Positions 50,610-59,184 of a stretch of 64,000 nucleotides of DNA are shown piece by piece. Under the pieces are notes generated by a model. That model worked only from the letters and a program-made list of their open reading frames with translations, was not told the origin of the DNA and searched no databases. The stretch spans positions 1 through 64,000 of the forward strand of contig JACIXR010000002.1 in NCBI GenBank assembly GCA_014360495.1, read 5' to 3'. The position numbers and the translations under genes were made by a program. This DNA comes from a bacterium. GTDB lineage: Bacteria > Armatimonadota > JACIXR01. Every line of letters starts with the position of its first letter. Positions within the stretch are counted from its first letter, which is position 1.

Positions 50610-52508
50610 TTGAGGATAACAGGCGTTTTTATCCTTATTATTCTTGCCCTTTTCATTCCCGCGATAAGCGGTGCAGGGATTTTTATCCCTAAATCCATAG
50701 CCTTTTACCTCCCTCAAATACTCATCTTCCTTGCCCTCTTCGTCCTTTTACTAAAAAGCGAAATATCCTCTTCCTTCCTTCTCTATCCCCTCGTCGCTTT
50801 CGCTTTCTTTTCCCTCCTTTCCATCTTTTGGTCATCAGACAAATACCTCTCAGCAAATGAATCTCTTCGCATAATCGCCTCCTTATCCGTTTTCCCCCTT
50901 GCTCTTAGCTTGAGCCGAGAGGATACAAAGAAAGTTCTTATTGCCCTTACCCTATCCTCGGGCTTCGTCTCCCTGTATGGAATCTCTGAATACCTTCGTG
51001 CCCGCTTCATTATGGGAGACCCGACCTGGCGCATCTTCTCAACTTTCATCAATCCAAACATATTGGCTGGCTTCCTGGCCACGACAATCTTTCCCATTCT
51101 TGCCCTATTTCTTTTGCTTGAAAAAGGCAACCTAATCATCGGCTTTCTCCTCTTCGCCCAGCTAATCGCCCTCTTCCTTACCGGCTCGAGAGGAGGCTTC
51201 ATAGCCTTCGCTGGCGCCTTAGTTTTCTTTTTCATCGTTATAATCAGGCTGAAAACCTTTCCCCTCTTCTTGAAAAAAGCCGTGCCTCTCCTTCTTTTGG
51301 TCTTTCTGCTCGCTTACTTCGGAGAGTTCATCAAACCCCTTGGTCGGAGGGTCGCAGGCGGCGGAGGAGTAGAGGAAGCCCAATCGGGTGCTTTCCGCAC
51401 CCTCCTCTGGAAATCGGCTAAGGAGATGATAAAGACAAAGCCGATTGGCTGGGGTGCGGGAACATTTGAGCTCATATATCCTCGCTATGCAATAGGTGGC
51501 TTCAGCAGGATGGCTCATAACTCCTATCTTCAATTCGCAAGCGAAATCGGCATTCAAGGATTGCTTGCCCTCCTTTGCTTTCTATTCCTCTTGGCATATC
51601 ATATCCACAAACGCCATCCCGACCTCCCCAAGGAAGAGGCACTCCTCTTGGGCGCTCTTTTAAGCGGAATTTTCGCCTCCTCCCTCCATTCCTTAGTTGA
51701 TTACGATTGGCAGATTATGGCGAATTTCTTCACCCTCTTCCTTCTTTCCGGGCTCGCTTGCTCCCTAATAGAATTGAGAGGGAAAAAGCTGGGAAGGGGG
51801 CTCGCCGTTTTCCCCTTGCTATTTCTCATTTTCGCCCTTGATTTATCCATTTCAAATCACTACCTTGAAACCGCTAAGCGTTCAACGAAAGTTGACCCCT
51901 GGAGGGCAGAGGAGTGCTTGAAATTATCGTTGCGTTTTGCCCCCTTCAATGGAGAGGCAAGATGGTATTTGGGATTGATGAGGGTCAAAAAGGGGGATAA
52001 AGAGGGAATTAAACTCATGAAAGAATCCCTGCGTCTATATCCCTATCCTCCCAATTTCTATCAATTGGGAAAGGTATTCCTTTCTCTCGGAAATAAAAAG
52101 GAAGCGGAGAGATGGTTCAGGAAGACTGTAGAGGTTGACCCTCACTCCCTTCCCGCCTATCTTGCTCTAGGGCAACTTCTTTTAGAAGAGGGGAAAATTA
52201 ACGAAGCGAGAGAGATTTTCTTAAAGATTTTGGAGATAGAGAATAGCCAATATGAGGCGACGAAGCCGATAGCATTCTTCAAGGAACCCGCTTATCCTAT
52301 CGCCAAATTAGAATTGGGAAAGATGACTTTACGAAAGAATCCCAGGGAAGCCAAGAGGATTATTGAGGAAGCTGTAAAACAATTTGAGGAATATCTCTCC
52401 AACTACAGGCAATGGAAAGAGGTAATGGAGAGATTCACTTATGTTGAGGAAAAGGAAATAGAGAAATACCTCTTGGAAAGCAAAAGTTTGCTGAAAATGC
52501 TTCAATAG
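50610..52508 (+). CDS. O-antigen ligase/polymerase-like membrane protein with C-terminal TPR domain
   Basis: The N-terminal two thirds hold about 12 membrane helices with the Wzy_C signature region (LFLTGSRGGFIAFAGALVFFF, GWGAGTFELIYPRYAIGGFS, AHNSYLQFASEIGIQGLLAL). The last 200 residues are TPR repeats (FYQLGKVFLSLGNKKEAERWF, AYLALGQLLLEEGKINEAREIF). Such fusions ligate or polymerise glycans on lipid carriers, or glycosylate pilins. The TTG 50610 start gives about 632 residues and a leaderless message. A pilin-modifying role would suit the prepilin-rich genome, but that is inference. Confidence 0.85.
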   Translation: MRITGVFILIILALFIPAISGAGIFIPKSIAFYLPQILIFLALFVLLLKSEISSSFLLYPLVAFAFFSLLSIFWSSDKYLSANESLRIIASLSVFPLALSLSREDTKKVLIALTLSSGFVSLYGISEYLRARFIMGDPTWRIFSTFINPNILAGFLATTIFPILALFLLLEKGNLIIGFLLFAQLIALFLTGSRGGFIAFAGALVFFFIVIIRLKTFPLFLKKAVPLLLLVFLLAYFGEFIKPLGRRVAGGGGVEEAQSGAFRTLLWKSAKEMIKTKPIGWGAGTFELIYPRYAIGGFSRMAHNSYLQFASEIGIQGLLALLCFLFLLAYHIHKRHPDLPKEEALLLGALLSGIFASSLHSLVDYDWQIMANFFTLFLLSGLACSLIELRGKKLGRGLAVFPLLFLIFALDLSISNHYLETAKRSTKVDPWRAEECLKLSLRFAPFNGEARWYLGLMRVKKGDKEGIKLMKESLRLYPYPPNFYQLGKVFLSLGNKKEAERWFRKTVEVDPHSLPAYLALGQLLLEEGKINEAREIFLKILEIENSQYEATKPIAFFKEPAYPIAKLELGKMTLRKNPREAKRIIEEAVKQFEEYLSNYRQWKEVMERFTYVEEKEIEKYLLESKSLLKMLQ

Positions 52509-53386
52509 GATGCGAGGATTCGTTGGGCCTCTCTTATGTCCTCTCCAATCTGTTCCACTAATTCTTTCAAAGAGGGAAATTTCCGTTCTTCCCTTATCCT
52601 CTCTATAAAGAAGACCTCTAACTCCTCACCAGCCAACTCCCTTTCCATCCCGAATATGTGAACTTCCACCGAGAGCTTACCGCCTTCAGATACGGTTGGA
52701 CTGTCGCCTATATAGCAGATGGCGTCGTGAATTTCTCCCCTTACCTTTCCCTTTACCGCATATATTCCCTTCGCTGGCAATAATTTTTCCCTTGCAACCT
52801 CCAAGTTCGCCGTTGGATAGCCTATTTTCCTCCCTAATCCCTTTCCCTTTACAACCATCCCTCGTAGCGAGTAAAACCTCCCAAGCATCTCCTTTGCCCT
52901 TTTTACTTCCCCCATTTTCAACAAATTTCTTATTCTTTCGCTTTTAACCTCCTCTCCGTTTATCTTGAAGGGAGGGCAAATGAAGACCTCAACATCATAT
53001 AATTCTCCCAGATTTAGAAGCTCCTCCACATCTCCTTCTCGTCCTCGTCCAAAACGAAAGTCCTCCCCTACAATTATCTTCTTCGCCGATAGCATTTCTA
53101 TGAGGATTTCCCGGAAAAAGTGCTCAGCCGTCATCTCCCTCAATTTCGAATCGAAAGGCAATGTTATTATTTCTTCCACCCCCGCGTATTTCAAAAATTC
53201 TTCTTTTTCCTTGGGAGTGGTTAAAAGGAAATCCTCCCTTTTCTCGCCGAGAAAAATAAGGGGATGAGGATGGAAAGTCAGGACAGTGACCGCTCCGCAT
53301 GCGATTTCCTTCGCCTTCTCTAACAAGAACAGATGACCGAGATGAACGCCGTCAAAGGTCCCCGGAACAATCGTTCTACCACTCAT
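52502..53386 (-). CDS. ribF: Bifunctional riboflavin kinase/FAD synthetase
   Basis: Makes FMN and FAD from riboflavin. The N-terminal adenylyltransferase part shows VPGTFDGVHLGHLFLL (HxGH motif), LTFHPHP and IIVGEDFRFGRGREG. The C-terminal flavokinase part shows GKGLGRKIGYPTANLE and KGIYAVKGKV. I use ATG 53386; it overlaps the truB stop by 11 bases. Last gene of the nusA operon here. Its stop overlaps the stop of the convergent O-antigen ligase-like gene by 7 bases. Confidence 0.95.
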   Translation of the reverse strand: MSGRTIVPGTFDGVHLGHLFLLEKAKEIACGAVTVLTFHPHPLIFLGEKREDFLLTTPKEKEEFLKYAGVEEIITLPFDSKLREMTAEHFFREILIEMLSAKKIIVGEDFRFGRGREGDVEELLNLGELYDVEVFICPPFKINGEEVKSERIRNLLKMGEVKRAKEMLGRFYSLRGMVVKGKGLGRKIGYPTANLEVAREKLLPAKGIYAVKGKVRGEIHDAICYIGDSPTVSEGGKLSVEVHIFGMERELAGEELEVFFIERIREERKFPSLKELVEQIGEDIREAQRILASY

Positions 53387-54275
53387 ATGCAAATACCTTC
53401 TCAGGCTTCAAATAAAATTGTCCTTCCTTCACCTCTACCTTCGCAATGCTTATCAGCTGTCTATCTGGGCTCACGACTCTGATGTATTTACCAAGCGGGA
53501 AGAGATTGCGCTTGATTGGAAGATAGGCACCTGTGGAAATCCTAAACGCCTGCTTATGGTCAACCATATAAAGGGGAAAATGAGGAAGCGCATCAACTAA
53601 GGGCATGATTTTTCCCTTTATTACAGAGCTATTCTCCCTTTTAAGCTCGCTCGCGGGAAGCGCCTCCTCTGCGCTGAAAGGTCCCACCCTCGTTCTTATT
53701 AGTTTGGAAAGATATGCCCCAGTCCCTATCTTTTCCCCTATATCCCTTGCAAGTGCTCTTATATATGTCCCTTTGGAGCAATTTATGCGAAAAATCCCCT
53801 TTCTTTCCGCTTTATTGAAATCCACGAGCTCCAAGCTATAGATTGTAACCCTTCTGGGTGGAGGCTCCACGGGTATTCCTTCCCTTGCATATTCGTAAAG
53901 CCTTTTCCCTTTGTAGCGTATTGCCGATGAGGGTGGAGGAACTTGCTCTATCTCGCCCACGAATTCATTGAGAACTTCCCTAACCTCTTCCTCAAAGACC
54001 TCCTTATCGCACTTAGAAGTTATCTCGCCCTCGGCGTCATAAGTCGAGGTCGTGATGCCGAAGGTTATCTCCGCGAGATATTCCTTGGGCAATTCAGATA
54101 AATAATCGCTGAGACGGGTTCCTTTCCCTATACAGAGAATGAGAACTCCTTCCGCCAAGGGGTCTAGGGTACCGGCATGCCCTATCTTCTTCATATTGAG
54201 CGCCCTTCTCGCCATATCAACGATATCATGGGAGGTCGGTCCGGGATGCTTGTAGATATTCAGCACTCCATCCAT
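53376..54275 (-). CDS. truB: tRNA pseudouridine(55) synthase
   Basis: A 299-residue enzyme that makes pseudouridine 55 in the tRNA T loop. The N terminus has LNIYKHPGPTSHDIVDMAR; the catalytic Asp is in GHAGTLDPLAEGVLIL. LAEITFGITTSTYDAEGE and CSKGTYIRALARDIGE are further family motifs. A C-terminal PUA-like part follows. It overlaps the nrnA stop and the ribF start. Order rbfA-nrnA-truB-ribF is classical. Confidence 0.96.
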   Translation of the reverse strand: MDGVLNIYKHPGPTSHDIVDMARRALNMKKIGHAGTLDPLAEGVLILCIGKGTRLSDYLSELPKEYLAEITFGITTSTYDAEGEITSKCDKEVFEEEVREVLNEFVGEIEQVPPPSSAIRYKGKRLYEYAREGIPVEPPPRRVTIYSLELVDFNKAERKGIFRINCSKGTYIRALARDIGEKIGTGAYLSKLIRTRVGPFSAEEALPASELKRENSSVIKGKIMPLVDALPHFPLYMVDHKQAFRISTGAYLPIKRNLFPLGKYIRVVSPDRQLISIAKVEVKEGQFYLKPEKVFAYEW

Positions 54276-55207
54276 TTCCTCAATTCCTCCAAGAGCTTCT
54301 TCTCGGCTTCCTCAAGGGGAAGAGAGATGTTGCATCCTGCCGCCTCTTTATGCCCACCACCACCGAAGATTTTCGCGAATTTGCCCGCATCCAAAAAACG
54401 AGACCGAATGCTTACCTTCACCCCATGGTTGGTCTCCCTCAATAGGAAAATTACCTCCCATCCCTTTAGAACACGCAGATAATCTATTATTCCCTCCAAA
54501 TCCTTTTCCTCCATTCCATATCTCTCCCTATCGGAGGCTTTGATATAAGAGAGGATTATCTTCCCATCCCAAAGCCTCCTTGCTCTCAATAGAACTTCTC
54601 CGAGAACCTTGATATACCCTTCTTCCCTTTCCTCGTATAATTTTCTGTATATATCTATAAGGCTACCACCGCTTTCCATAAGTTTTGCTACGATTCTCAG
54701 GGTCTTGGGTGTAGTGTTGGGCAAACGCAAACCACCTGTATCTGAGATAATTCCCACGAGAATCGCCTCTATTATCTGGGAATCAAAGGGTATTGAGAGC
54801 TTTTTTATAAATTCGTAGACCAACTCAGCAGTTGAGGATGCTTTTACATCAACTATTTTTAAGGCATTGTCGTGGGAGGGAGGGTGATGGTCTAATATCA
54901 AGAGGTTTTTGCTTTCGGGGGCTTGCAACTTTCCCAACCTTCTTGGGGATTCCGCATCAACTAAAATGAGGAGGTCAAAAGGGTAAGGGGGAAGAAAAGT
55001 TTTGATGCTTTGGGAATCAGTGAGGAATGCGAGATTTGATGGAACTCCATCTGGGCTTAGGAGAGAAACATCCTTTCCCAATTTCGTTAAGCTCCTGCCG
55101 AGAGCTACAAGGCTGGCAATGGCATCGCCATCGGGATTTTCGTGGCAAGCTATACAGATAGTATTCGCTTGATGAATTATCTCTATAGCTTTTTTAAGAT
55201 TTCTCAT
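54260..55207 (-). CDS. nrnA: DHH family phosphoesterase (NrnA-type bifunctional oligoribonuclease/pAp phosphatase)
   Basis: A 315-residue DHH/DHHA1 protein. CIACHENPDGDAIASLVALG holds the first metal motif, LLILDHHPPSHDN the DHH motif, IVGIISDTGG the third, and the C terminus has IFGGGGHKEAAGC (DHHA1, GGGH). It would degrade nanoRNA and dephosphorylate pAp; by analogy such proteins also clear linear pGpG. It overlaps rbfA by 14 bases. Confidence 0.93.
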   Translation of the reverse strand: MRNLKKAIEIIHQANTICIACHENPDGDAIASLVALGRSLTKLGKDVSLLSPDGVPSNLAFLTDSQSIKTFLPPYPFDLLILVDAESPRRLGKLQAPESKNLLILDHHPPSHDNALKIVDVKASSTAELVYEFIKKLSIPFDSQIIEAILVGIISDTGGLRLPNTTPKTLRIVAKLMESGGSLIDIYRKLYEEREEGYIKVLGEVLLRARRLWDGKIILSYIKASDRERYGMEEKDLEGIIDYLRVLKGWEVIFLLRETNHGVKVSIRSRFLDAGKFAKIFGGGGHKEAAGCNISLPLEEAEKKLLEELRKWMEC

Positions 55208-55550
55208 CCTCTTGGAGTTTGTTAAGAGCTTCTATCACCTGCGAACCTCTCTTCAACGATTCATCAAGATGGAAGCTGAGGGAAGGGAATGTGCGAAGAT
55301 TTTTTATTCTTTTCTTCAGTTCGTATCTGATAAAGCCGGCAGCATTTTCCAAGCCCTCTATGGTCTTTTTCGCAACCTCGCCTTCCTCAAGCACGCTGAC
55401 ATAGACCTTTGCATGCTCCAAATCGCTGGATATCTCCACATCCGTGACGGTTACAAACCCAAGCCTTGGGTCCTTAACCTTATCGTGAATCACATTACTC
55501 AACTCCTCAATAAATAGTTCCCTCAGCCGAAAAAGTCTGCGTGGTCTCAT
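55194..55550 (-). CDS. rbfA: Ribosome-binding factor A
   Basis: A 118-residue KH-fold protein that helps mature 16S rRNA in the 30S subunit. The family pattern is clear: RRLFRLRELFIEELSNVIHDKVKDPRLGFVTVTDVEISSDLEHAKVYVSVL, then PSLSFHLDESL. It lies 14 bases behind ylxP and overlaps nrnA. Confidence 0.95.
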   Translation of the reverse strand: MRPRRLFRLRELFIEELSNVIHDKVKDPRLGFVTVTDVEISSDLEHAKVYVSVLEEGEVAKKTIEGLENAAGFIRYELKKRIKNLRTFPSLSFHLDESLKRGSQVIEALNKLQEDEKS

Positions 55551-55564
55551 CTAACTTAAACCTC

Positions 55565-55843
55565 CTAAAGTAATTCTATTGAATAATTTATTATCTCTAC
55601 TCTCGGGTTTTCCCTTATATAATCAACGATTTTATTCAGTGTTCCATTGCATCTTCCTCTATTTGAGGACAAATGGGCTATGCTGATAATTGCCCTCCTC
55701 CACTTGGTGTTCCCCTCCTCAATAACAGAGATATTGAACCTTCTCCTAAGGTTATCAACCATACTTCGCATAACCCCCCTCTTATCCTTCAAATTGTTGG
55801 CATCTACTATGAACAATTCAATCCTCAATAGACCGATTGTCAT
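55565..55843 (-). CDS. ylxP: YlxP/DUF503 family protein
   Basis: A 92-residue protein with LRIELFIVDANNLKDKRGVMRSMVDNLRRRFNISV, the DUF503 signature, and a C-terminal half of alternating strand and helix. It regularly sits between infB and rbfA in bacteria and is thought to take part in ribosome assembly; the biochemical role is not known. 11 bases behind infB. Confidence 0.9.
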   Translation of the reverse strand: MTIGLLRIELFIVDANNLKDKRGVMRSMVDNLRRRFNISVIEEGNTKWRRAIISIAHLSSNRGRCNGTLNKIVDYIRENPRVEIINYSIELL

Positions 55844-55854
55844 TTCTTTCCTCT

Positions 55855-57726
55855 TTAAACGTTCTGGGCTACCCTCTGCTTAGTGAAACACTCTATTATA
55901 TCGCCTTCTTGGAAATCTTTAAAGTCCTCTAAAAGGACACCACATTCAAATCCCTCTGCCACCTCCCGCACATCGTTTTTGAACCTTCTCAAGGAACTCA
56001 ACTCTCCCTCGTGAATAACAGCCTCCCCTCGCCAAACCCTCACCATTTCCCCTCTCACCAGCTTTCCTTCCCTAACATAGCAACCCGCCGCTACCTTACC
56101 GTCTGGCAAGCGGAAAAGCGCTCTTACCTCCGCCTTCCCCAGCGATACCTCCATCTCCACTGGGGTCAAAAGACCGAGCAAAGCAGCTCTCACTTCATCT
56201 ATTAGCTCATAAATTATCTTGTAAACCCTAACATCCACCTTCTCGCGCTCGGCAGCTTTCCTTGCCTTCGCATCCGCCTTACAACCGAAACCAATGACTA
56301 TCGCATTCGCCACCGAGGCGAGAAGCACATCGCTTTCCGAGATGTTTCCGATGCCGCTATGAATGATGTTTATCTTCGCTTCCTCCTGCTTCAAAGATTC
56401 AAGGGCTTGCTTTACTGCTTCCAAAGCACCTTGGGAATTTGCCTTTATCACGAGGCGGAGCTCCTTCTCTTCCTCCCTTTGAAGGCTTTCATAAAGGGTA
56501 TCCAAGCTCACCCTTCGCACGGGGGCAACCGCAGCGGCTTCCTTCTCTTCCCTTCTCGCCTCGGCTATCTCTTTTGCCTCCCTTTCCGAATCCATTACCT
56601 CAAATTTATCTCCCGCTTCAGGTAGGTCGTTCAGCCCCATTATCTCAACCGGTGTAGAGGGTGGAGCCTCCTTCAATTGCTTTCCCCACTCATTGAACAT
56701 CGCCCTTACCCTCCCATAAGTGCTGCCAGCGACTATAGGGTCTCCTACCCTTAGGGTTCCGTCCTGCACAATAACGGTTGCAATCGGTCCCCTTGCCGGG
56801 TCAAGGCGGGATTCTATTACCGTTCCCTTTGCTTTTGCCCTCGGGTTCGCCCGAAGCTCTTTTATCTCAGCAAGAAGAAGAAGCATCTCCAAAAGCTCGT
56901 CAAGCCCCTCTCTCCTCAAAGCGGAGATTGGGACACATATCGTATCACCACCCCATTCCTCGGGAATCAACCCCACCTCCGCCAATTGCCTCTTCACCAA
57001 ATCAACATTCGCATCCGGTTTGTCTATCTTATTTATGGCAACGAGTATCGGGACATTGGCTGCCCTTGCGTGATTAATAGCCTCAATCGTTTGCGGCATA
57101 ACTCCGTCATCCGCTGCAACCACCAAAACCGCGATATCCGTTACCTGTGCCCCCCTCGCCCTCATAGCGGTGAAAGCCTCGTGTCCGGGCGTATCTATGA
57201 ATGTTATTTTCTTTCCGTCAACCTCTACCTGATAGGCACCGATCTTTTGAGTGATACCTCCCGCCTCCGAATCCGCCACCTTAGTCTCCCTTATAGCGTC
57301 AAGCAAGGTGGTTTTACCATGGTCAACATGCCCAAGGACGGTTACGACGGGCGGGCGAGGCTGTCCCACTTCCTTCTTCTCTTCAACCTCTTTCTCTTCC
57401 TCCAAAATGACTATGAAGCCCCTCTCCCTTGCCAACCTCCTGGCAAGGTCTAAGTCTATGACTTGATTCAGATTAAGGGGCACCCCCGCCTCAAGCAAAT
57501 CGGTCAGGAGAGATGTGGGGGCAATGGAGAGCTTATCCGCGAATTCCTTGACAGTAGTGTTGGGAGTAATAGGAAGAGCTCTTTCCTTTATGAACTCCTT
57601 TATAAGCTCTACTTCCTCTTCGCCCAAGGAATCAGGCGAGAGAGAAAGCTGCTCCACTGACCAGAGGATGCTATCCTCGTCAACCTTCATTTCCTTAGCT
57701 AATTTCTTTACTATATCACTTGCCAA
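55855..57726 (-). CDS. infB: Translation initiation factor IF-2
   Basis: A 623-residue GTPase that places fMet-tRNA on the 30S subunit. The N-terminal IF2N part (about 1-110) is short. The G domain has [33 protein letters not shown] and [11 protein letters not shown]; domains II-IV follow with [14 protein letters not shown] and GAVEAL-type repeats. The C-terminal fMet-binding domain ends [19 protein letters not shown]. It overlaps ylxR by 11 bases. ylxQ, often found between ylxR and infB, is missing. Confidence 0.97.
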   Translation of the reverse strand: MASDIVKKLAKEMKVDEDSILWSVEQLSLSPDSLGEEEVELIKEFIKERALPITPNTTVKEFADKLSIAPTSLLTDLLEAGVPLNLNQVIDLDLARRLARERGFIVILEEEKEVEEKKEVGQPRPPVVTVLGHVDHGKTTLLDAIRETKVADSEAGGITQKIGAYQVEVDGKKITFIDTPGHEAFTAMRARGAQVTDIAVLVVAADDGVMPQTIEAINHARAANVPILVAINKIDKPDANVDLVKRQLAEVGLIPEEWGGDTICVPISALRREGLDELLEMLLLLAEIKELRANPRAKAKGTVIESRLDPARGPIATVIVQDGTLRVGDPIVAGSTYGRVRAMFNEWGKQLKEAPPSTPVEIMGLNDLPEAGDKFEVMDSEREAKEIAEARREEKEAAAVAPVRRVSLDTLYESLQREEEKELRLVIKANSQGALEAVKQALESLKQEEAKINIIHSGIGNISESDVLLASVANAIVIGFGCKADAKARKAAEREKVDVRVYKIIYELIDEVRAALLGLLTPVEMEVSLGKAEVRALFRLPDGKVAAGCYVREGKLVRGEMVRVWRGEAVIHEGELSSLRRFKNDVREVAEGFECGVLLEDFKDFQEGDIIECFTKQRVAQNV

Positions 57727-57979
57727 TTGACATCACCTCAATCTCTTTAAGGAGCCGCTGAGAGATAGAAGGGGGTATTTCGCCCTTTATCTTCAAAGCT
57801 TTTGCCAGTCTATCCCCTTTAAGCGCCCTCTTAATGCACTCATCGTTATAGCATACATATGCACCTCTCCCTTCCCTTATACCTACCTCTATTCTTCCCT
57901 CCTTCGTCCTGCCAATCCTGATAAGGGCGCTCTTGGGGAATTTTTTACCACAGCCTATACAGGTTCTAATCGGCTCCAT
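57716..57979 (-). CDS. ylxR: YlxR family RNA-binding protein
   Basis: An 87-residue protein with RTCIGCGKKFPKSALIRI and GRGAYVCYNDECIKRALKG, the YlxR signature with paired cysteines. It is a small RNA-binding factor always near nusA and infB. It overlaps nusA by 14 bases and infB by 11. Confidence 0.93.
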   Translation of the reverse strand: MEPIRTCIGCGKKFPKSALIRIGRTKEGRIEVGIREGRGAYVCYNDECIKRALKGDRLAKALKIKGEIPPSISQRLLKEIEVMSIGK

Positions 57980-59051
57980 TTGTTTCCTCCCTCGCAGGAA
58001 TCTCCACCTTCTCTATCTCTTCCCTTTCCTCGCTTCTTATATCAATGTGCCAGCCAATTAACTTAACCGCTAATCTCACATTTTGTCCCTCTCTCCCGAT
58101 AGCTAAGGAAAGATGTTCCTCGGGAACGACTACGAGAGCCCTTTTTTCCTCCTCAAAAAGATATACCTCTTTCACCTTTGCTGGGCTTAGGGCATTCGCT
58201 ATATATTCCCTCATATCGGGGCTCCAGCGAACCAAATCTATCTTCTCGCCCCTCAACTCATTCACCACCGATTGAACTCTCGCCCCTCTCGGTCCAACAC
58301 AGGTTCCAATGGGGTCAACACGGGGGTTTTTGGAGTATATGGCTAACTTTGTGCGGGAGCCCGGCTCCCTTGCTATCCCCTTTATCTCCACGATTCCCGC
58401 CGCTATCTCGGGAACCTCTATTTCAAATAACCCTTTAACTAAATTGGGATGGGAACGAGAGACAACGAGCCTGAGCCCCCTTGAGGTCTCCTCTGTCCTG
58501 AGGACATACACCTTAAATCTATCGTTTGGATGATAGTGCTCACGGGGAACCTGTTCTCCGGGAGGGAGAATAGCCTCAGCTCTTCCCACCCTCATATGCA
58601 CGACCTTGCCGTCCCTTCGCAAGACGATGCCGGTTGTTACCTTCTCCAGATAACGAGCGCATTCCTCCCTTACAAGGCGATTCTCCACCTCCCTTATCCT
58701 TTGTAGAAGGACATTTTTCGCCGTCTGAGCCGCTATCCTGCCGAACTCCTTCGGCGTAACATTTATCTCTATGACCTCTCCTATCCTCGCATTTGGCTTT
58801 ATCTTCCTTGCTTCCTCAAGGGATATCTCAATGGACTTATCAGTTGCTTTCTCCACAACGATTTTATGAGTAAAGATTTTCACCCCAGCGGTGTTAAAAT
58901 CAATCTCCACACGGAGATTGCCCTCCTCTCCACAGTGCTTGTGGTAAGCACGGATGATTGCCTGCTTTATGATATCCACAAGCACCTCACGAGGGAGGTT
59001 TCTCTCCTTCTCCAATTCTCTGACTGCTCTAAGAAGTTCTTCTACCTGCAT
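57966..59051 (-). CDS. nusA: Transcription termination/antitermination protein NusA
   Basis: A 361-residue NusA of the short type (no C-terminal acidic repeats). The N-terminal RNA polymerase-binding domain is followed by the S1 domain (GIVLRRDGKVVHMRVGRAEAILP) and two KH domains (DPIGTCVGPRGARVQSVVNEL; EEHLSLAIGREGQNVRLAVKLIGW). AAAGGAAAG precedes the ATG. It is the first gene of its operon; rimP, the usual upstream neighbour, is absent. Promoter and a hairpin in the leader are at 59076-59141. Confidence 0.96.
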   Translation of the reverse strand: MQVEELLRAVRELEKERNLPREVLVDIIKQAIIRAYHKHCGEEGNLRVEIDFNTAGVKIFTHKIVVEKATDKSIEISLEEARKIKPNARIGEVIEINVTPKEFGRIAAQTAKNVLLQRIREVENRLVREECARYLEKVTTGIVLRRDGKVVHMRVGRAEAILPPGEQVPREHYHPNDRFKVYVLRTEETSRGLRLVVSRSHPNLVKGLFEIEVPEIAAGIVEIKGIAREPGSRTKLAIYSKNPRVDPIGTCVGPRGARVQSVVNELRGEKIDLVRWSPDMREYIANALSPAKVKEVYLFEEEKRALVVVPEEHLSLAIGREGQNVRLAVKLIGWHIDIRSEEREEIEKVEIPAREETNGAD

Positions 59052-59075
59052 AGCTTTTCTTTCCTTTTAAATAAG

Positions 59076-59099
59076 AAGAGTGGGGTATTTCCCACTCTT
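59076..59099 (-). promoter_or_regulatory. Hairpin in the nusA 5' leader
   Basis: AAGAGTGGG and CCCACTCTT pair perfectly (9 bp, 6-base loop). The predicted transcript starts near 59106, so the hairpin occupies positions about +8 to +31 of a 55-base leader, followed by CTTATTT and then the ribosome site. It may slow or attenuate RNA polymerase, or bind a regulator. Confidence 0.55.
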
Positions 59100-59112
59100 T
59101 CTCATAATGATA

Positions 59113-59141
59113 ATTATAACCCTTTTTAAATTTTATTGCAA
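59113..59141 (-). promoter_or_regulatory. nusA operon promoter (shares its -35)
   Basis: On the minus strand: TTGCAA (59141-59136), 17 bp, TATAAT (59118-59113). The -35 hexamer is the same six base pairs used by the divergent promoter at 59136-59164. Confidence 0.75.
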
Positions 59142-59164
59142 ATTTCTCGGTTTTATTGTATAAT
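59136..59164 (+). promoter_or_regulatory. Promoter of the zinc-ribbon membrane protein (shares its -35)
   Basis: TTGCAA (59136-59141), 17 bp, TATAAT (59159-59164). Start near 59171, followed by GGAGGGTGA and ATG 59185. TTGCAA is its own reverse complement, so the two divergent promoters are mirror images. Confidence 0.75.
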
Positions 59165-59184
59165 TGCCGTGGAGGGTGAAAATT

